A stretch of DNA of 64,000 bases. Origin: Streptomyces sp. Tu 3180 (GTDB lineage: Bacteria; Actinomycetota; Actinomycetes; Streptomycetales; Streptomycetaceae). Both the position numbers and the translations under genes were made by a program. Positions 33,607-42,689 of the stretch are shown here, piece by piece. The notes beneath the pieces are model-generated. The model did no database searches. It was not told where the DNA came from and was given only the letters and a program-made list of their open reading frames with translations. The first letter of the stretch is position 1. Each line of letters begins with the position of its first letter. The stretch lies in the NCBI RefSeq assembly GCF_009852415.1, contig NZ_WOXS01000002.1, positions 4,380,001 through 4,444,000 of the forward strand. The letters are read 5' to 3'.

Positions 33607-34551
33607 TCAGAACGTGCCGAGCTTCACGATCGACAGCAGTGCGACCAGCTGGATCGCCGACGCGCCCAGGGCCTTCGGCCAGGGGAGGTCGTGGGAGCGG
33701 CTGACCATCACGGTGAGCAGGGCGCCGGCCGCCACCCAGGTGGCCCAGCCGAGGAGCTGGACGAAGGTGGCGTCGCCGCCCGCGAACATGGCGAACACCA
33801 GGCGGGGCGCGTCCGTGATGGACATGATCAGCATGGACAGGGCGACCGTGGGCTGCCAGGCGCCGTCGCCGCCGAGCTGACGGGCCAGGGTGTGGGTGAC
33901 CACGCCCAGGACGAAGGCGCTGAGCACCATCGCGACGGCCGTCGTCAGGACGATCGGCACGGCGTTCGACAGCGTGGCGCTGATCGCGTCCTCGCGGGCC
34001 GTGTCGAAGCCGAAGACGGCGAGCAGGCCGTAGAGGAAGGTGACGACGAGGGCGGGGCCCCACATCGTGTAGTCGCGCATCCGGAGGAACGTCTGGGCGG
34101 GGGACAGGACGATGCCCTTGAGCAGTTCCTTCCAGCGCAGGCGGGGGCCGACCGGGCCGGGGGACGGGGCGGAGCCGGCGCGGTAGGTCTCGCCCTGGTG
34201 GTAGGGGTCCTCGCCGATCGAGAACGCCTGGGTGTGGCCCGGGTTGTTGGCCGCGTACGGGTCGTGCGGGCCCTGGGCGCCGTGCGGGTGCGCGCCGTCG
34301 CCGAAGTACTCGGGTTCGCCGTGACCGCCGTAACCGGCGCCGTGTCCCCCGGGTCCGCCGTGCCCGCCGTCCGCGTGCGGCCATGGGCCGCCGCCGTTGC
34401 CGTACGACGGCTGCTGCGGGTACGGCTGAGGCGCCTGCGGGTAGCCGTACGACGGCCCCTGCGGCGTCTGCTGTCCGTACGGGGGGTGTTGCGGTCGCGC
34501 GTGAGGAGCGCCGTTGTTGTCCCGGCCGCGTCCGATCCTGAATCCAGCCAC
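33607..34551 (-). CDS. Yip1-family membrane protein
   Basis: A 314-residue protein. The first 150 residues are disordered and rich in Gly, Pro, Tyr, Gln and His (PYGQQTPQGPSYGYPQAPQP and similar). The remainder has five hydrophobic helices typical of the Yip1 domain, with RWKELLKGIVLSPAQTFLRM leading into the membrane part. The function in bacteria is not known. GTG at 34551 is likely, because upstream codons in the frame look unconstrained. Confidence 0.7.
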   Translation of the reverse strand: MAGFRIGRGRDNNGAPHARPQHPPYGQQTPQGPSYGYPQAPQPYPQQPSYGNGGGPWPHADGGHGGPGGHGAGYGGHGEPEYFGDGAHPHGAQGPHDPYAANNPGHTQAFSIGEDPYHQGETYRAGSAPSPGPVGPRLRWKELLKGIVLSPAQTFLRMRDYTMWGPALVVTFLYGLLAVFGFDTAREDAISATLSNAVPIVLTTAVAMVLSAFVLGVVTHTLARQLGGDGAWQPTVALSMLIMSITDAPRLVFAMFAGGDATFVQLLGWATWVAAGALLTVMVSRSHDLPWPKALGASAIQLVALLSIVKLGTF

Positions 34552-34658
34552 GTCCTCGAACGTACCTGGTCCCGGGCGTTCGTGTGCCGGGCCCCGGCGT
34601 TCGGGCCCGGCTTTGCGGCCGAGCTGTGACATCCCCTAAGGGGCCGTCAGCCCGGGCG

Positions 34659-34706
34659 TCCGTCCTCCGTAGGGGCTCCGGTGGGGGCCGTCCTACGGAG
34701 GACGGA
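34659..34706 (-). terminator. Terminator after the FG-GAP cluster
   Basis: Perfect 15-bp arms, TCCGTCCTCCGTAGG and CCTACGGAGGACGGA, 11 bp downstream of the last FG-GAP gene on the minus strand. Confidence 0.65.
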
Positions 34707-34716
34707 GGAGCCGGGG

Positions 34717-36186
34717 TCAGCCCGCCAGGACGTCGCCGAGGGCGGCGAGGCCCGAGGGGGCGCCCAGCGTGCCGGCGCCGAAGGACGTGGCGCCGGTGGC
34801 GGTGATGCCGGACGTGGCGGACTTCAGCAGCCAGACGGAGCCGGCCCCGGCGTTCTCGGCCGGCGCGCTCGCCACCAGCTCCGCCCGGCCGTTGCCGTCG
34901 GCGTCCGTGAGGTGGACGGCGGAGCCGAAGTGGTCCTCGGTCTCGGCGGTGCCGGGCACGCCCGAGGTGTTCTGGGTGAACGACTTGGCGCCGGTGCCGG
35001 TCAGCCCGGACGCGGAGCCGCGCAGCACGGTGACGGAGCCCGCCCACCTGGCCGAGCCGACGGTCTCGCTCTCGGCGCCGACCGCGATGTCGGCGTAGCC
35101 GTCGCCGTCGGTGTCGCCGGCCGACAGGCTCCAGCCGAAGCGGTCGCCGGTCTCGGCGGTGCCCGGGACGTTGGTGGTGTCCTGGGTGATGCGGACCGGG
35201 GTGCGGGTGCTCAGGCCGCCGGACGCGCCGTAGGTGACGGTGACCGCGCCGCCGTGGCCGCCGTTCGGCTCGTCGGTGGACTTCTCCATGAAGTTGCCGG
35301 TGACGACGTCGCCGTAGCCGTCCTTGTCGACGTCGGCGATGACGGCCGCGTAGCCGCCCGCGAGCTTGCTGCCGGGCTCGAGGCCGGTGGCCGAGCCCCG
35401 GTAGAGGACGCTGCGGGTGCGGTAGCCGTCGGTGATCTCCTCCCCGCCCATGACCAGCAGGTCGCTCGCGCCGTCGCCGGTGACGTCGCCGGCGACGAGG
35501 CGGTCGGTGTTGATGCCGGTCTGCTCGTAGGTGTCGATGCCGACGAGCCCGGTGGCCCGGCCGGTGCGGGTGAAGGGGCCCTCGAAGACGTTCAGCTCGG
35601 GCAGGGCGAGGTTGGCGGCGGCCAGGTCGGTGTCGCCGTCGCCGTCGAAGTCGCCGGCGGCCACGGACCAGCCCAGCTCGTTGCGGTGCTCGGGCAGCGG
35701 GGAGGCGAGGTCGGTGGCGGTCTTCAGGCCGCTCGCGCCGCCCCAGATCACGGTGAGGGCGCCGTGCTCGTCGGTGGAGCCGACGCGCTCGGCGTGCACG
35801 CCCACGACGAGGTCCGTGTAGCCGTCGCCGTCCAGGTCGCCGGTGGTGAGGCGGTCGCCGAAGTAGTCGCCCGACTCGGGGACGCCGGGGATGCCGGTGG
35901 TGGCCTGGCTGATGATCTGGCGCCCGGAGGTCTTCAGACCGCCCGCGGTGCCGTAGACGACGGCGACGTATCCGGCGCCGGACTTGCCGTCGATCTTGGC
36001 GAGGGGGGCGGCGACGGCGACGTCGCGGTAGCCGTCGCCGTTGAAGTCGGCGGCCGGGCCGGAGGGGGCGGCGGCGGCCGGCGGGGCCGCCAGGGCGAGC
36101 AGGCCGCCGGTCAGCGCGGCGGCGGCCGCCACGGCGGTGAGGCGGAGCCGGGCCGTGCGGCGGGGCGCCGGGGGCGTCGGGGTCAT
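34717..36186 (-). CDS. Secreted FG-GAP repeat protein 1
   Basis: A 489-residue exported protein. The signal peptide is MTPTPPAPRRTARLRLTAVA followed by AAAALTGGLLALAAPPAAAA. The body holds about seven FG-GAP/VCBS repeats, each with a DxDxDG calcium loop such as DFNGDGYRDVAV, DLDGDGYTDLVV or DTDGDGYADIAV. This is the integrin-alpha-like seven-bladed propeller. It may act in cell-surface adhesion or ligand binding. GGAGG precedes the ATG. It follows FG-GAP gene 2 by 37 bp. Confidence 0.85.
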   Translation of the reverse strand: MTPTPPAPRRTARLRLTAVAAAAALTGGLLALAAPPAAAAPSGPAADFNGDGYRDVAVAAPLAKIDGKSGAGYVAVVYGTAGGLKTSGRQIISQATTGIPGVPESGDYFGDRLTTGDLDGDGYTDLVVGVHAERVGSTDEHGALTVIWGGASGLKTATDLASPLPEHRNELGWSVAAGDFDGDGDTDLAAANLALPELNVFEGPFTRTGRATGLVGIDTYEQTGINTDRLVAGDVTGDGASDLLVMGGEEITDGYRTRSVLYRGSATGLEPGSKLAGGYAAVIADVDKDGYGDVVTGNFMEKSTDEPNGGHGGAVTVTYGASGGLSTRTPVRITQDTTNVPGTAETGDRFGWSLSAGDTDGDGYADIAVGAESETVGSARWAGSVTVLRGSASGLTGTGAKSFTQNTSGVPGTAETEDHFGSAVHLTDADGNGRAELVASAPAENAGAGSVWLLKSATSGITATGATSFGAGTLGAPSGLAALGDVLAG

Positions 36187-36223
36187 GGGGTGGTCCTCCG
36201 GTGGGTCGGTGGGGTGAGGGCGG

Positions 36224-37690
36224 TCAGCCGCCGAGGGCCGTGCCGAAGCGCGGGCTGCCCGTGGTGGACACGCCCGTCGCCGCCGGGCCGAAGCTGGTCG
36301 CGCCCGTGGTCGTGGGGCCGGTCGCCGTGCCGCGCAGGGACCAGACCGAGCCGTCGCCGGAGTTCTCGCCCGGCGCGGACAGGGACAGGTCGGCGCGGTG
36401 GTCGCCGGTGTGGTCGGTGAGGACGACGCGGGTGCCGAAGAGGTCGCCCTGCTCCGAGGTGCCGGGCACGCCCGCGGTGCTCTGGGTGAAGGACGCGGAG
36501 CCCTTCGTGGTGAGGCCCGAGGCCGAGCCGTACAGGACGGTGACCGAGCCGGCCCCGCCGTTCTCGCCCGCGGCGCCCACGGCCAGGTCGGCGTACCCGT
36601 CGCCGTCGACGTCGCCCAGGGCGAGGCCGCTGCCGAAGCGGTCGCCGGCCTCCGACGCGCCGGGGACGCCGGCGGTGTCCTGGGTGAGGACGACCTCGGG
36701 GCGGTTCCCGTCGCGGCCCTCGGGGCCGCCGTAGACGATGGTGACCCGGCCGCCGAGTGCGCCGTAGGCGTCGGCGGAGGGCTCCCGGTCGTTGCCGACG
36801 GCGATGTCCGCGTGGCCGTCGCCGTCGATGTCGCCGACGGCGGAGACCTGACCGGGGGGCAGGTAATCCATCCAGTCGCCGAAGTTGTCGACCCGGGCGT
36901 CCGCCAGCTGGGTGGCGGTGTCGCCGCCGCTCCACCGGCCGTGGACGACGAGCGAGTCGAAGCCCTCCCCGGTGACGTCTCCGGAGGAGAGGTGCGGGAC
37001 GCCGTGGGAGCCGGTGTAACCGGACAGTCCGTGCGACGAACCGCCGGCGGGCCACGCGCCGGACCGGGTGATGGGGCCGGGAACGACGGTGAGCAGCGTC
37101 GAGCCGGTGGCGCCGACGGCGATGTCCGGGTGGCCGTCGGCGTCGAAGTCGCCCGCGGCGAGGGACAGGCCGTAGCGGTCGTGGCTGGAGTGGGCGAAGT
37201 TGTGCACCGTGCGGGCGCCGGACAGGCCGGAGGCGGATCCCCAGACGATGGTGGCGACGCCGTCGTTGGTGTCGTCACTGGTGTCCTCGCCGGGGGTGCC
37301 GACGACCAGGTCGGCGTAGCCGTCGCGGTCGAGGTCGGCGGAGGTCACGGAGGTGCCGAACGCGTCGTCGGCCTCGGCGCTGCCGGGGATGCCGGCGGTG
37401 TTCTGGGTGAGGAGGGTCCTGGTCGAGGTCTTGGGGCCGCCGGTGCCGCTGTGGACGACGGACACGGCGCCCGCCTTGGCCTTGCCGGCGACGGTGGCGC
37501 CGGGCGCGCCGATCGCCAGGTCGGCGCGGCCGTCGCCGTTGAAGTCGTACGGGGCGGCGGCCGTGGCGGCGTGCGCGGCGGGCACGGTGAGGACGAACGG
37601 GGTCAGGGTGGCCGCGACGAGTGCGGTCGCGGCGGTGCGCAGGCGCACGGGGAACCTCGTGGTGCTGTGCGGGGGGCGAGGGGGTGTCAC
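36224..37690 (-). CDS. Secreted FG-GAP repeat protein 2
   Basis: A 488-residue exported propeller protein with a signal peptide ending near VLTVPAAHA and calcium loops DFNGDGRADLAI, DLDRDGYADLVV, DFDADGHPDIAV, DIDGDGHADIAV and DVDGDGYADLAV. GTG at 37690 overlaps the stop of FG-GAP gene 3 as GTGA, so the two are translated together. One internal repeat (DVTGEGFDSLVV) has lost the consensus calcium residues. Confidence 0.85.
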   Translation of the reverse strand: MTPPRPPHSTTRFPVRLRTAATALVAATLTPFVLTVPAAHAATAAAPYDFNGDGRADLAIGAPGATVAGKAKAGAVSVVHSGTGGPKTSTRTLLTQNTAGIPGSAEADDAFGTSVTSADLDRDGYADLVVGTPGEDTSDDTNDGVATIVWGSASGLSGARTVHNFAHSSHDRYGLSLAAGDFDADGHPDIAVGATGSTLLTVVPGPITRSGAWPAGGSSHGLSGYTGSHGVPHLSSGDVTGEGFDSLVVHGRWSGGDTATQLADARVDNFGDWMDYLPPGQVSAVGDIDGDGHADIAVGNDREPSADAYGALGGRVTIVYGGPEGRDGNRPEVVLTQDTAGVPGASEAGDRFGSGLALGDVDGDGYADLAVGAAGENGGAGSVTVLYGSASGLTTKGSASFTQSTAGVPGTSEQGDLFGTRVVLTDHTGDHRADLSLSAPGENSGDGSVWSLRGTATGPTTTGATSFGPAATGVSTTGSPRFGTALGG

Positions 37691-39111
37691 TGGGCGAAGG
37701 CCCAGGCGAAGGAGGCGTTGCCCTTGAGGGAGACGTCGCGGGCGGACAGGAACGTGGCGCCGGAGGTGGCCGGCCCGGAGGCGGTGCCGCGCAGGACGGT
37801 GACGGCGCCGTAGCCGTTCTCGTAGCCGGAGCCGACGACGAGTTCGGCCTTGCCGTTCTTGTCGAGGTCGGCCAGGCGGACCGCCTGGCCGAAGGCGTCG
37901 TCGGTCTCGTTGCTGCCGGGCACGCCCGCGGTGTCCTGCGAGTACTGCTTGGCGCCCTTGCCGGTCAGCCCGGAGGCCGAGCCGAACAGGACGGTCACCG
38001 TGCCGGTGTCCTTCTTGGTGCCCAGGTCCTCGCCGAAGGCGCCGACCGCGACGTCGGCATAGCCGTCGCCGTTGACGTCGCCCGCGCTCAGCGCGGAGCC
38101 GAACAGGTCGCCGGCCTCGCCGCCGCCGGGCACGCCCGCCGTGTCCTGGTGGATCACGGTGGGCGTCTGCGCCGGGTCGGGGCCGGTGGGGCCGCCGTAC
38201 CAGACGGTGATCTGGCCGCCCTTGTGGCCGCCGGGCTTGGCGGCGCGGGGGTCCTCGTGCTCGCCGAGGACCAGGTCGCCGTAGCCGTCGCCGTTGACGT
38301 CGCCGACGGTGCCCTGGGCGCCGTCGGCCGCGGGCAGGTCGGTCTCCGCGAACTTGGTGCCGGTCCAGCGGTGGTAGCTGATCTCGCCGCCGGGGTCGCC
38401 GTCGACGTTGAAGGGGTAGACGCGTTCGGCGGCGCCGTCGCGGTTCAGGTCGCCCGCGATCACCTCGTACGTGGAGCCGAGGGGGAGGCTGCTGTGGCTC
38501 ACCGGGGCGCCGGTGCGGGTGAAGGGGCCCCGGTACAGGCGGGTGCGGTCCTGACCGGTGACCGTCACGTCCGCGTCGCCGTCGTCGTCGAAGTCTCCGA
38601 CCGCAGCGCCGGAGCCGTAGCCGCCCCACTCGGCGAGGGTCGACGGCTGGGGCAGGACGGCGCCGCCGGACAGGCCGGACCTGCCGCCCCACAGGACGGT
38701 GACCGAGCCGACGCCGTCGCGGTCGCCGATGGCCTCGTACTGGGCGCCGACGACGAGGTCCGAGTAGCCGTCGCCGTCGAGGTCGCCGGCGGCGAGGCTC
38801 TGGCCGAAGCGGTCGCCCTCCTCGGCGGTGCCGGGGACGCCGGTGGAGTTCTGGGTGACGACGGTCCTGCGGGACGCCGACACCCCGGACGACGAGCCGT
38901 ACAGCACGACGACGGCGCCGGCGTGCGGCACGGAGCCCACGTCGGCGCTCGACGCGCCGACGGCGACGTCGCGGTAGCCGTCGCCGTTGAAGTCGCCGGC
39001 CAGGCCGGAGGGGGCGGCGGCGGCCGACGGCGCCGACAGGGTGAGCAGGCCGCCGGTCAGGGCGATGGCGGTGGCGGCGGCCAGGGCGAGGTGCGCGGGG
39101 CGCTGGTGCAT
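37687..39111 (-). CDS. Secreted FG-GAP repeat protein 3
   Basis: A 474-residue exported propeller protein. The signal peptide MHQRPAHLALAAATAIALTG runs to SAPSAAAAP, followed by repeats with DFNGDGYRDVAV, DLDGDGYSDLVV, DFDDDGDADVTV, DVNGDGYGDLVL and DVNGDGYADVAV. The start follows AGGAGAA. It is first in a run with genes 2 and 1, all on the minus strand, and is closely related to them, so the group arose by tandem duplication. Confidence 0.85.
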   Translation of the reverse strand: MHQRPAHLALAAATAIALTGGLLTLSAPSAAAAPSGLAGDFNGDGYRDVAVGASSADVGSVPHAGAVVVLYGSSSGVSASRRTVVTQNSTGVPGTAEEGDRFGQSLAAGDLDGDGYSDLVVGAQYEAIGDRDGVGSVTVLWGGRSGLSGGAVLPQPSTLAEWGGYGSGAAVGDFDDDGDADVTVTGQDRTRLYRGPFTRTGAPVSHSSLPLGSTYEVIAGDLNRDGAAERVYPFNVDGDPGGEISYHRWTGTKFAETDLPAADGAQGTVGDVNGDGYGDLVLGEHEDPRAAKPGGHKGGQITVWYGGPTGPDPAQTPTVIHQDTAGVPGGGEAGDLFGSALSAGDVNGDGYADVAVGAFGEDLGTKKDTGTVTVLFGSASGLTGKGAKQYSQDTAGVPGSNETDDAFGQAVRLADLDKNGKAELVVGSGYENGYGAVTVLRGTASGPATSGATFLSARDVSLKGNASFAWAFAQ

Positions 39112-39427
39112 GCGGGGTTCTCCTGCGGGGGCCGGACGCGGTGGGCGTGCCGGGGCGTTCAGGGGTGGGGTGCCGGTCTCTCGACCGGTGACGCGGGCGG
39201 TGGCGCAGGCGACGTGGGGCGTGGTGGGCGCGGGGCGGGTGTCCGTCCGGTCGCCGCGTCCGGCCGGCCGGGGGGATCGGTCCGTGCGGTGGTCCGGCCC
39301 CCGATCACGGTCCGCACCGGACCGTGGGGACGGTGGGCGCGGGGCGCGGGGGATCTTCGCGCGTCGCGGGCCGGGACCGGCCACCGGCCGGTCCCGGCCC
39401 GCGCTCCGTTCGCGCGGCCGGAGGGGG
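39112..39427. other. Intergenic region between FG-GAP genes 3 and 4
   Basis: A 316-bp gap. It should contain the promoter of FG-GAP genes 3-2-1 and holds the terminator of gene 4 (39366-39402). No gene is seen. Confidence 0.5.
39366..39402 (-). terminator. Terminator after FG-GAP gene 4
   Basis: Perfect 17-bp arms GCGGGCCGGGACCGGCC and GGCCGGTCCCGGCCCGC around a 3-nt loop, 25 bp after the stop on the minus strand. Confidence 0.75.
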
Positions 39428-39937
39428 TCAGCCGTTGACGTGGAAGCCGAACAGCGGGTAGCCCTCCGAGGACAGGCCGGCGTCGGTCAGGCCGATCCCG
39501 CGGCCGGCGGTGCCGATCCTCGAGCCGTCGGACTCGAAGACGACGGCGTAGCCGTTGGCGGAGTTCTCCCACGGCACGCCGACGGTCAGGTCGGCCCTGC
39601 CGTCGCCGGTGACGTCGGAGAGGAGGACCTCGCCGCCGAAGCCGTCGTTCTCCTCGCTGTTGCCGGGGACGCCCGGGGTGCCCTGCTCCAGGGCCTGGGT
39701 ACCGGTCTCGGAGAGGCCGCCCTCGAAGCCGTGGATCACGGAGACCATGCCGGCGTCCTTGATCCCGTCCAGGTCCTCGCCCGGCGCGCCGACGACCAGG
39801 TCGTCGTGGCCGTCGCCGTCGAAGTCGCCGTCGGTGCCCGGGGCGGCGGCCACGGGGCCGGCCGCGGCGACGAGCAGGCCGCCGGTGAGCGCGGCCGCGG
39901 TGGCGGCCGCCAGGATGGTGCCGGTCTTCTTGTGCAT
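39428..39937 (-). CDS. Short secreted FG-GAP protein 4
   Basis: A 169-residue exported protein with the signal peptide MHKKTGTILAAATAAALTGG to AAAGPVAAAP and only two clear calcium-loop repeats (DFDGDGHDDLVV and DVTGDGRADLTV). That is too few blades for a full propeller, so it is either a truncated relative or must assemble with other blades or copies. It is separated from genes 3-2-1 by its own terminator, so it is probably transcribed alone. Confidence 0.8.
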   Translation of the reverse strand: MHKKTGTILAAATAAALTGGLLVAAAGPVAAAPGTDGDFDGDGHDDLVVGAPGEDLDGIKDAGMVSVIHGFEGGLSETGTQALEQGTPGVPGNSEENDGFGGEVLLSDVTGDGRADLTVGVPWENSANGYAVVFESDGSRIGTAGRGIGLTDAGLSSEGYPLFGFHVNG

Positions 39938-40094
39938 GGGTCTCCTGCCGTGTGCGGGACGGCCGCCGGCTGCGGCGTCCCGTGCCGATGCGGTGGATCA
40001 CCCGTGTTCGTCCTGTGTCGGTCCCGGGTTCGCCGGGTGATCACCGCACAGGAGACCCGTGAGGGGGCCGGAGGGTTGTACGTGAACATGACGA

Positions 40095-40120
40095 AGGGGC
40101 CGCCCGTTCGGACGGCCCCT
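40095..40120 (-). terminator. Terminator after the Fe-S oxidoreductase gene
   Basis: Arms AGGGGCCG and CGGCCCCT with a 10-nt loop, 28 bp after the stop on the minus strand. Confidence 0.65.
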
Positions 40121-40147
40121 CCGGCGGCGTGCCGCGCGGGTGTCGCG

Positions 40148-42430
40148 TTACTTCACCGGCTCCGGTTCCGGAGTGCTCTCGCTCTCCTCGTCGCCCGCCG
40201 GGTCGGCCGGGGTCTTGACGGACTCCAGCAGCAGCTGGGCGACGTCGACGACCTGGACGGACTCCTTGGCCTTGCCTTCGTTCTTCTTGCCGTTGACCGA
40301 GTCGGTCAGCATGACCAGGCAGAACGGGCAGGCGGTGGAGACGATGTCCGGGTTGAGGGAGAGGGCCTCGTCGACGCGCTCGTTGTTGATGCGCTTGCCG
40401 ATCCGCTCCTCCATCCACATCCGGGCGCCGCCGGCGCCGCAGCAGAAGCCGCGCTCCTTGTGCCGGTGCATCTCCTCGTTGCGCAGGCCCGGGACCTTGC
40501 CGATGATCTCGCGCGGGGGCGTGTAGATCTTGTTGTGGCGGCCCAGGTAGCACGGGTCGTGGTAGGTGATGATGCCCTCGACCGGGGTGACCGGGATCAG
40601 CTTGCCCTCGTCCACCAGGTGCTGGAGCAGCTGGGTGTGGTGGATGACCTCGTAGTCGCCGCCGAGCTGCGGGTACTCGTTGCCGAGGGTGTTGAGGCAG
40701 TGCGGGCAGGTGGCGACGATCTTCTTCGCCGACTTCGGCTTGCGGGACTCCTCCGTCACCTTGCCGTCGTCGTCCATCTCCTCGCCGAAGGCGGCGTTGA
40801 GGGACATGACGTTCTCCATGCCGAGCTCCTGGAACAGGGGCTCGTTGCCGAGGCGGCGGGCGGAGTCACCGGTGCACTTCTCGTCGCCGCCCATGATCGC
40901 GAACTTGACGCCCGCGATGTGGAGGAGTTCGGCGAAGGCCTTGGTGGTCTTCTTGGCGCGGTCCTCGAGGGCGCCGGCGCAGCCGACCCAGTACAGGTAC
41001 TCGACCTCGGACAGGTCCTCGACGTCCTTGCCGACGACCGGGACCTCGAAGTCGACCTCCTTGGTCCACTCCAGGCGCTGCTTCTTGGCCAGGCCCCAGG
41101 GGTTGCCCTTCTTCTCCAGGTTCTTGAGCATCGTGCCCGCCTCGGACGGGAACGCGGACTCGATCATGACCTGGTAGCGGCGCATGTCGACGATGTGGTC
41201 GACGTGCTCGATGTCGACGGGGCACTGCTCGACGCAGGCGCCGCAGGTGGTGCAGGACCACAGCACGTCCGGGTCGATGACGCCGTTCTCCTCGAGCGTG
41301 CCGACCAGCGGGCGCTCGGCCTCGGCGAGGGCGGCGGCGGGAACGTCCTTGAGCTGCTCCTCGGACGCCTTCTCCTCGCCCTCCACGGTCTTGCCGCCGC
41401 CGGCCAGCAGGTAGGGGGCCTTGGCGTGGGCGTGGTCCCTCAGGGACATGATCAGCAGCTTGGGGGAGAGCGGCTTGCCGGTGTTCCAGGCGGGGCACTG
41501 CGACTGGCAGCGGCCGCACTCGGTGCAGGTGGAGAAGTCGAGCAGGCCCTTCCAGGAGAAGTGCTCGACCTGGGAGACGCCGAAGACGTCGTCGTCACCG
41601 GGGTCGGTGAAGTCGATCGGCTTGCCGCCGGACGTCATCGGCAGCAGGGCGCCCAGCGAGGTGTCGCCGTTGGCATTGCGCTTGAACCAGATGTTCGGGA
41701 AGCCCAGGAAGCGGTGCCAGGCGATGCCCATGTCGGTCTTCAGGGCGACCGTGATCATCCAGATGAAGGAGGCCGCGATCTTCAGGCCGGCGAAGAAGTA
41801 GGTGAGGTTCTGGAGCGTGGAGACGTCCATGCCCTCCAGCCACGACACCACCGGGTAGGAGATGAAGAAGGACGCCTCGTAGCCGTCCACGTGGTGCTGC
41901 GCGCCCTCGAGCGCGTGCAGCATGAAGATGCAGACGCCCACGACGAGGATGACGGTCTCGACGAAGTAGGCCTGGCCGGTGTTGGAGCCCGCGAAGCGGG
42001 ACTTGCGGCCCGGCCTGCCCGGCCGGGACAGCTGCCGGATGACGATCAGCGTCAGGATGCCGAGGACCGTCATGGTGCCGATGAACTCGACGAAGACGTT
42101 GTACGGCGCCCAGTCGCCGATGACCGGCAGCACCCAGTCGGCCTGGAACAGCTGGCCGATGGCGTTGACGATCGTCAGGAGCAGTGTGTAGAAGCCGATC
42201 GCCACGAACCAGTGAGCGACGCCGACCACGCCCCAGCGGTTCATCCGGGTGTGGCCGAGGAACTCCCTGGCCACGGTGATGGTGCGCAGCACGGGGTCGT
42301 TGGTCCGCGATCCGGCCGGGATCGGCTGGCCGAGTGTCATGAAGCGGAAGATCTGCAGGATGGCACGGCCGAACAGGGCGACGCCGACTGCCATCAGGAC
42401 CATCGACACGATGATCGCGGCGAGTTGCAT
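40148..42430 (-). CDS. Membrane Fe-S oxidoreductase, heterodisulfide-reductase/EtfD-like
   Basis: A 760-residue protein. The N-terminal 250 residues contain about five membrane helices (a NarI-like cytochrome b fold). Two [4Fe-4S] ferredoxin motifs follow: CTECGRCQSQCP from residue 302 and CTTCGACVEQCP from 393. The C-terminal half has HdrB-type CCG domains (for example GFCCGAGGARMW, CPHC, CPFC). The architecture equals mycobacterial EtfD (Rv0338c), which passes electrons from ETF in fatty-acid oxidation to menaquinone; that role is inferred. An acidic tail ends the protein. A TTAC-N6-GTAA site lies upstream. Confidence 0.85.
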   Translation of the reverse strand: MQLAAIIVSMVLMAVGVALFGRAILQIFRFMTLGQPIPAGSRTNDPVLRTITVAREFLGHTRMNRWGVVGVAHWFVAIGFYTLLLTIVNAIGQLFQADWVLPVIGDWAPYNVFVEFIGTMTVLGILTLIVIRQLSRPGRPGRKSRFAGSNTGQAYFVETVILVVGVCIFMLHALEGAQHHVDGYEASFFISYPVVSWLEGMDVSTLQNLTYFFAGLKIAASFIWMITVALKTDMGIAWHRFLGFPNIWFKRNANGDTSLGALLPMTSGGKPIDFTDPGDDDVFGVSQVEHFSWKGLLDFSTCTECGRCQSQCPAWNTGKPLSPKLLIMSLRDHAHAKAPYLLAGGGKTVEGEEKASEEQLKDVPAAALAEAERPLVGTLEENGVIDPDVLWSCTTCGACVEQCPVDIEHVDHIVDMRRYQVMIESAFPSEAGTMLKNLEKKGNPWGLAKKQRLEWTKEVDFEVPVVGKDVEDLSEVEYLYWVGCAGALEDRAKKTTKAFAELLHIAGVKFAIMGGDEKCTGDSARRLGNEPLFQELGMENVMSLNAAFGEEMDDDGKVTEESRKPKSAKKIVATCPHCLNTLGNEYPQLGGDYEVIHHTQLLQHLVDEGKLIPVTPVEGIITYHDPCYLGRHNKIYTPPREIIGKVPGLRNEEMHRHKERGFCCGAGGARMWMEERIGKRINNERVDEALSLNPDIVSTACPFCLVMLTDSVNGKKNEGKAKESVQVVDVAQLLLESVKTPADPAGDEESESTPEPEPVK

Positions 42431-42490
42431 TTCGGGGCTCCTCGGGCCTGCGAGGGGTTTCGTCGGGGCTCCCGTACGGCTTCCCCGAGA

Positions 42491-42504
42491 TTACTAAGCG
42501 GTAA
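42491..42504. promoter_or_regulatory. Inverted repeat upstream of the EtfD-like gene
   Basis: TTAC-TAAGCG-GTAA, about 60 bp before the start codon. It has the size and symmetry of TetR-type sites that control fatty-acid genes in actinobacteria (comparison by shape only). TAACTTAT just beside it recurs at 42679-42686. Confidence 0.4.
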
Positions 42505-42689
42505 CTTATGCAGTCTGTTCGAGAGTACCCCCATCCTCGGCCGCACTGTAGCCGGGCACGGGGTGATCTGAGTCGCTGAGGGTTGCCTGAGAAGGCGCCC
42601 CGGCGCCACCCGGGTGATGCCCGGATGGCACCTGGGGCGCGATCGTGTTATTCGCGCTCAATCAGTACATACGCTCCTAACTTATATCC

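Noticed and set aside
38987-42571. A 1194-codon open frame on the plus strand
   Set aside because: It runs antisense to the FG-GAP and EtfD-like genes; long antisense frames are normal in such G/C-rich DNA, and it has no domain and no plausible composition.
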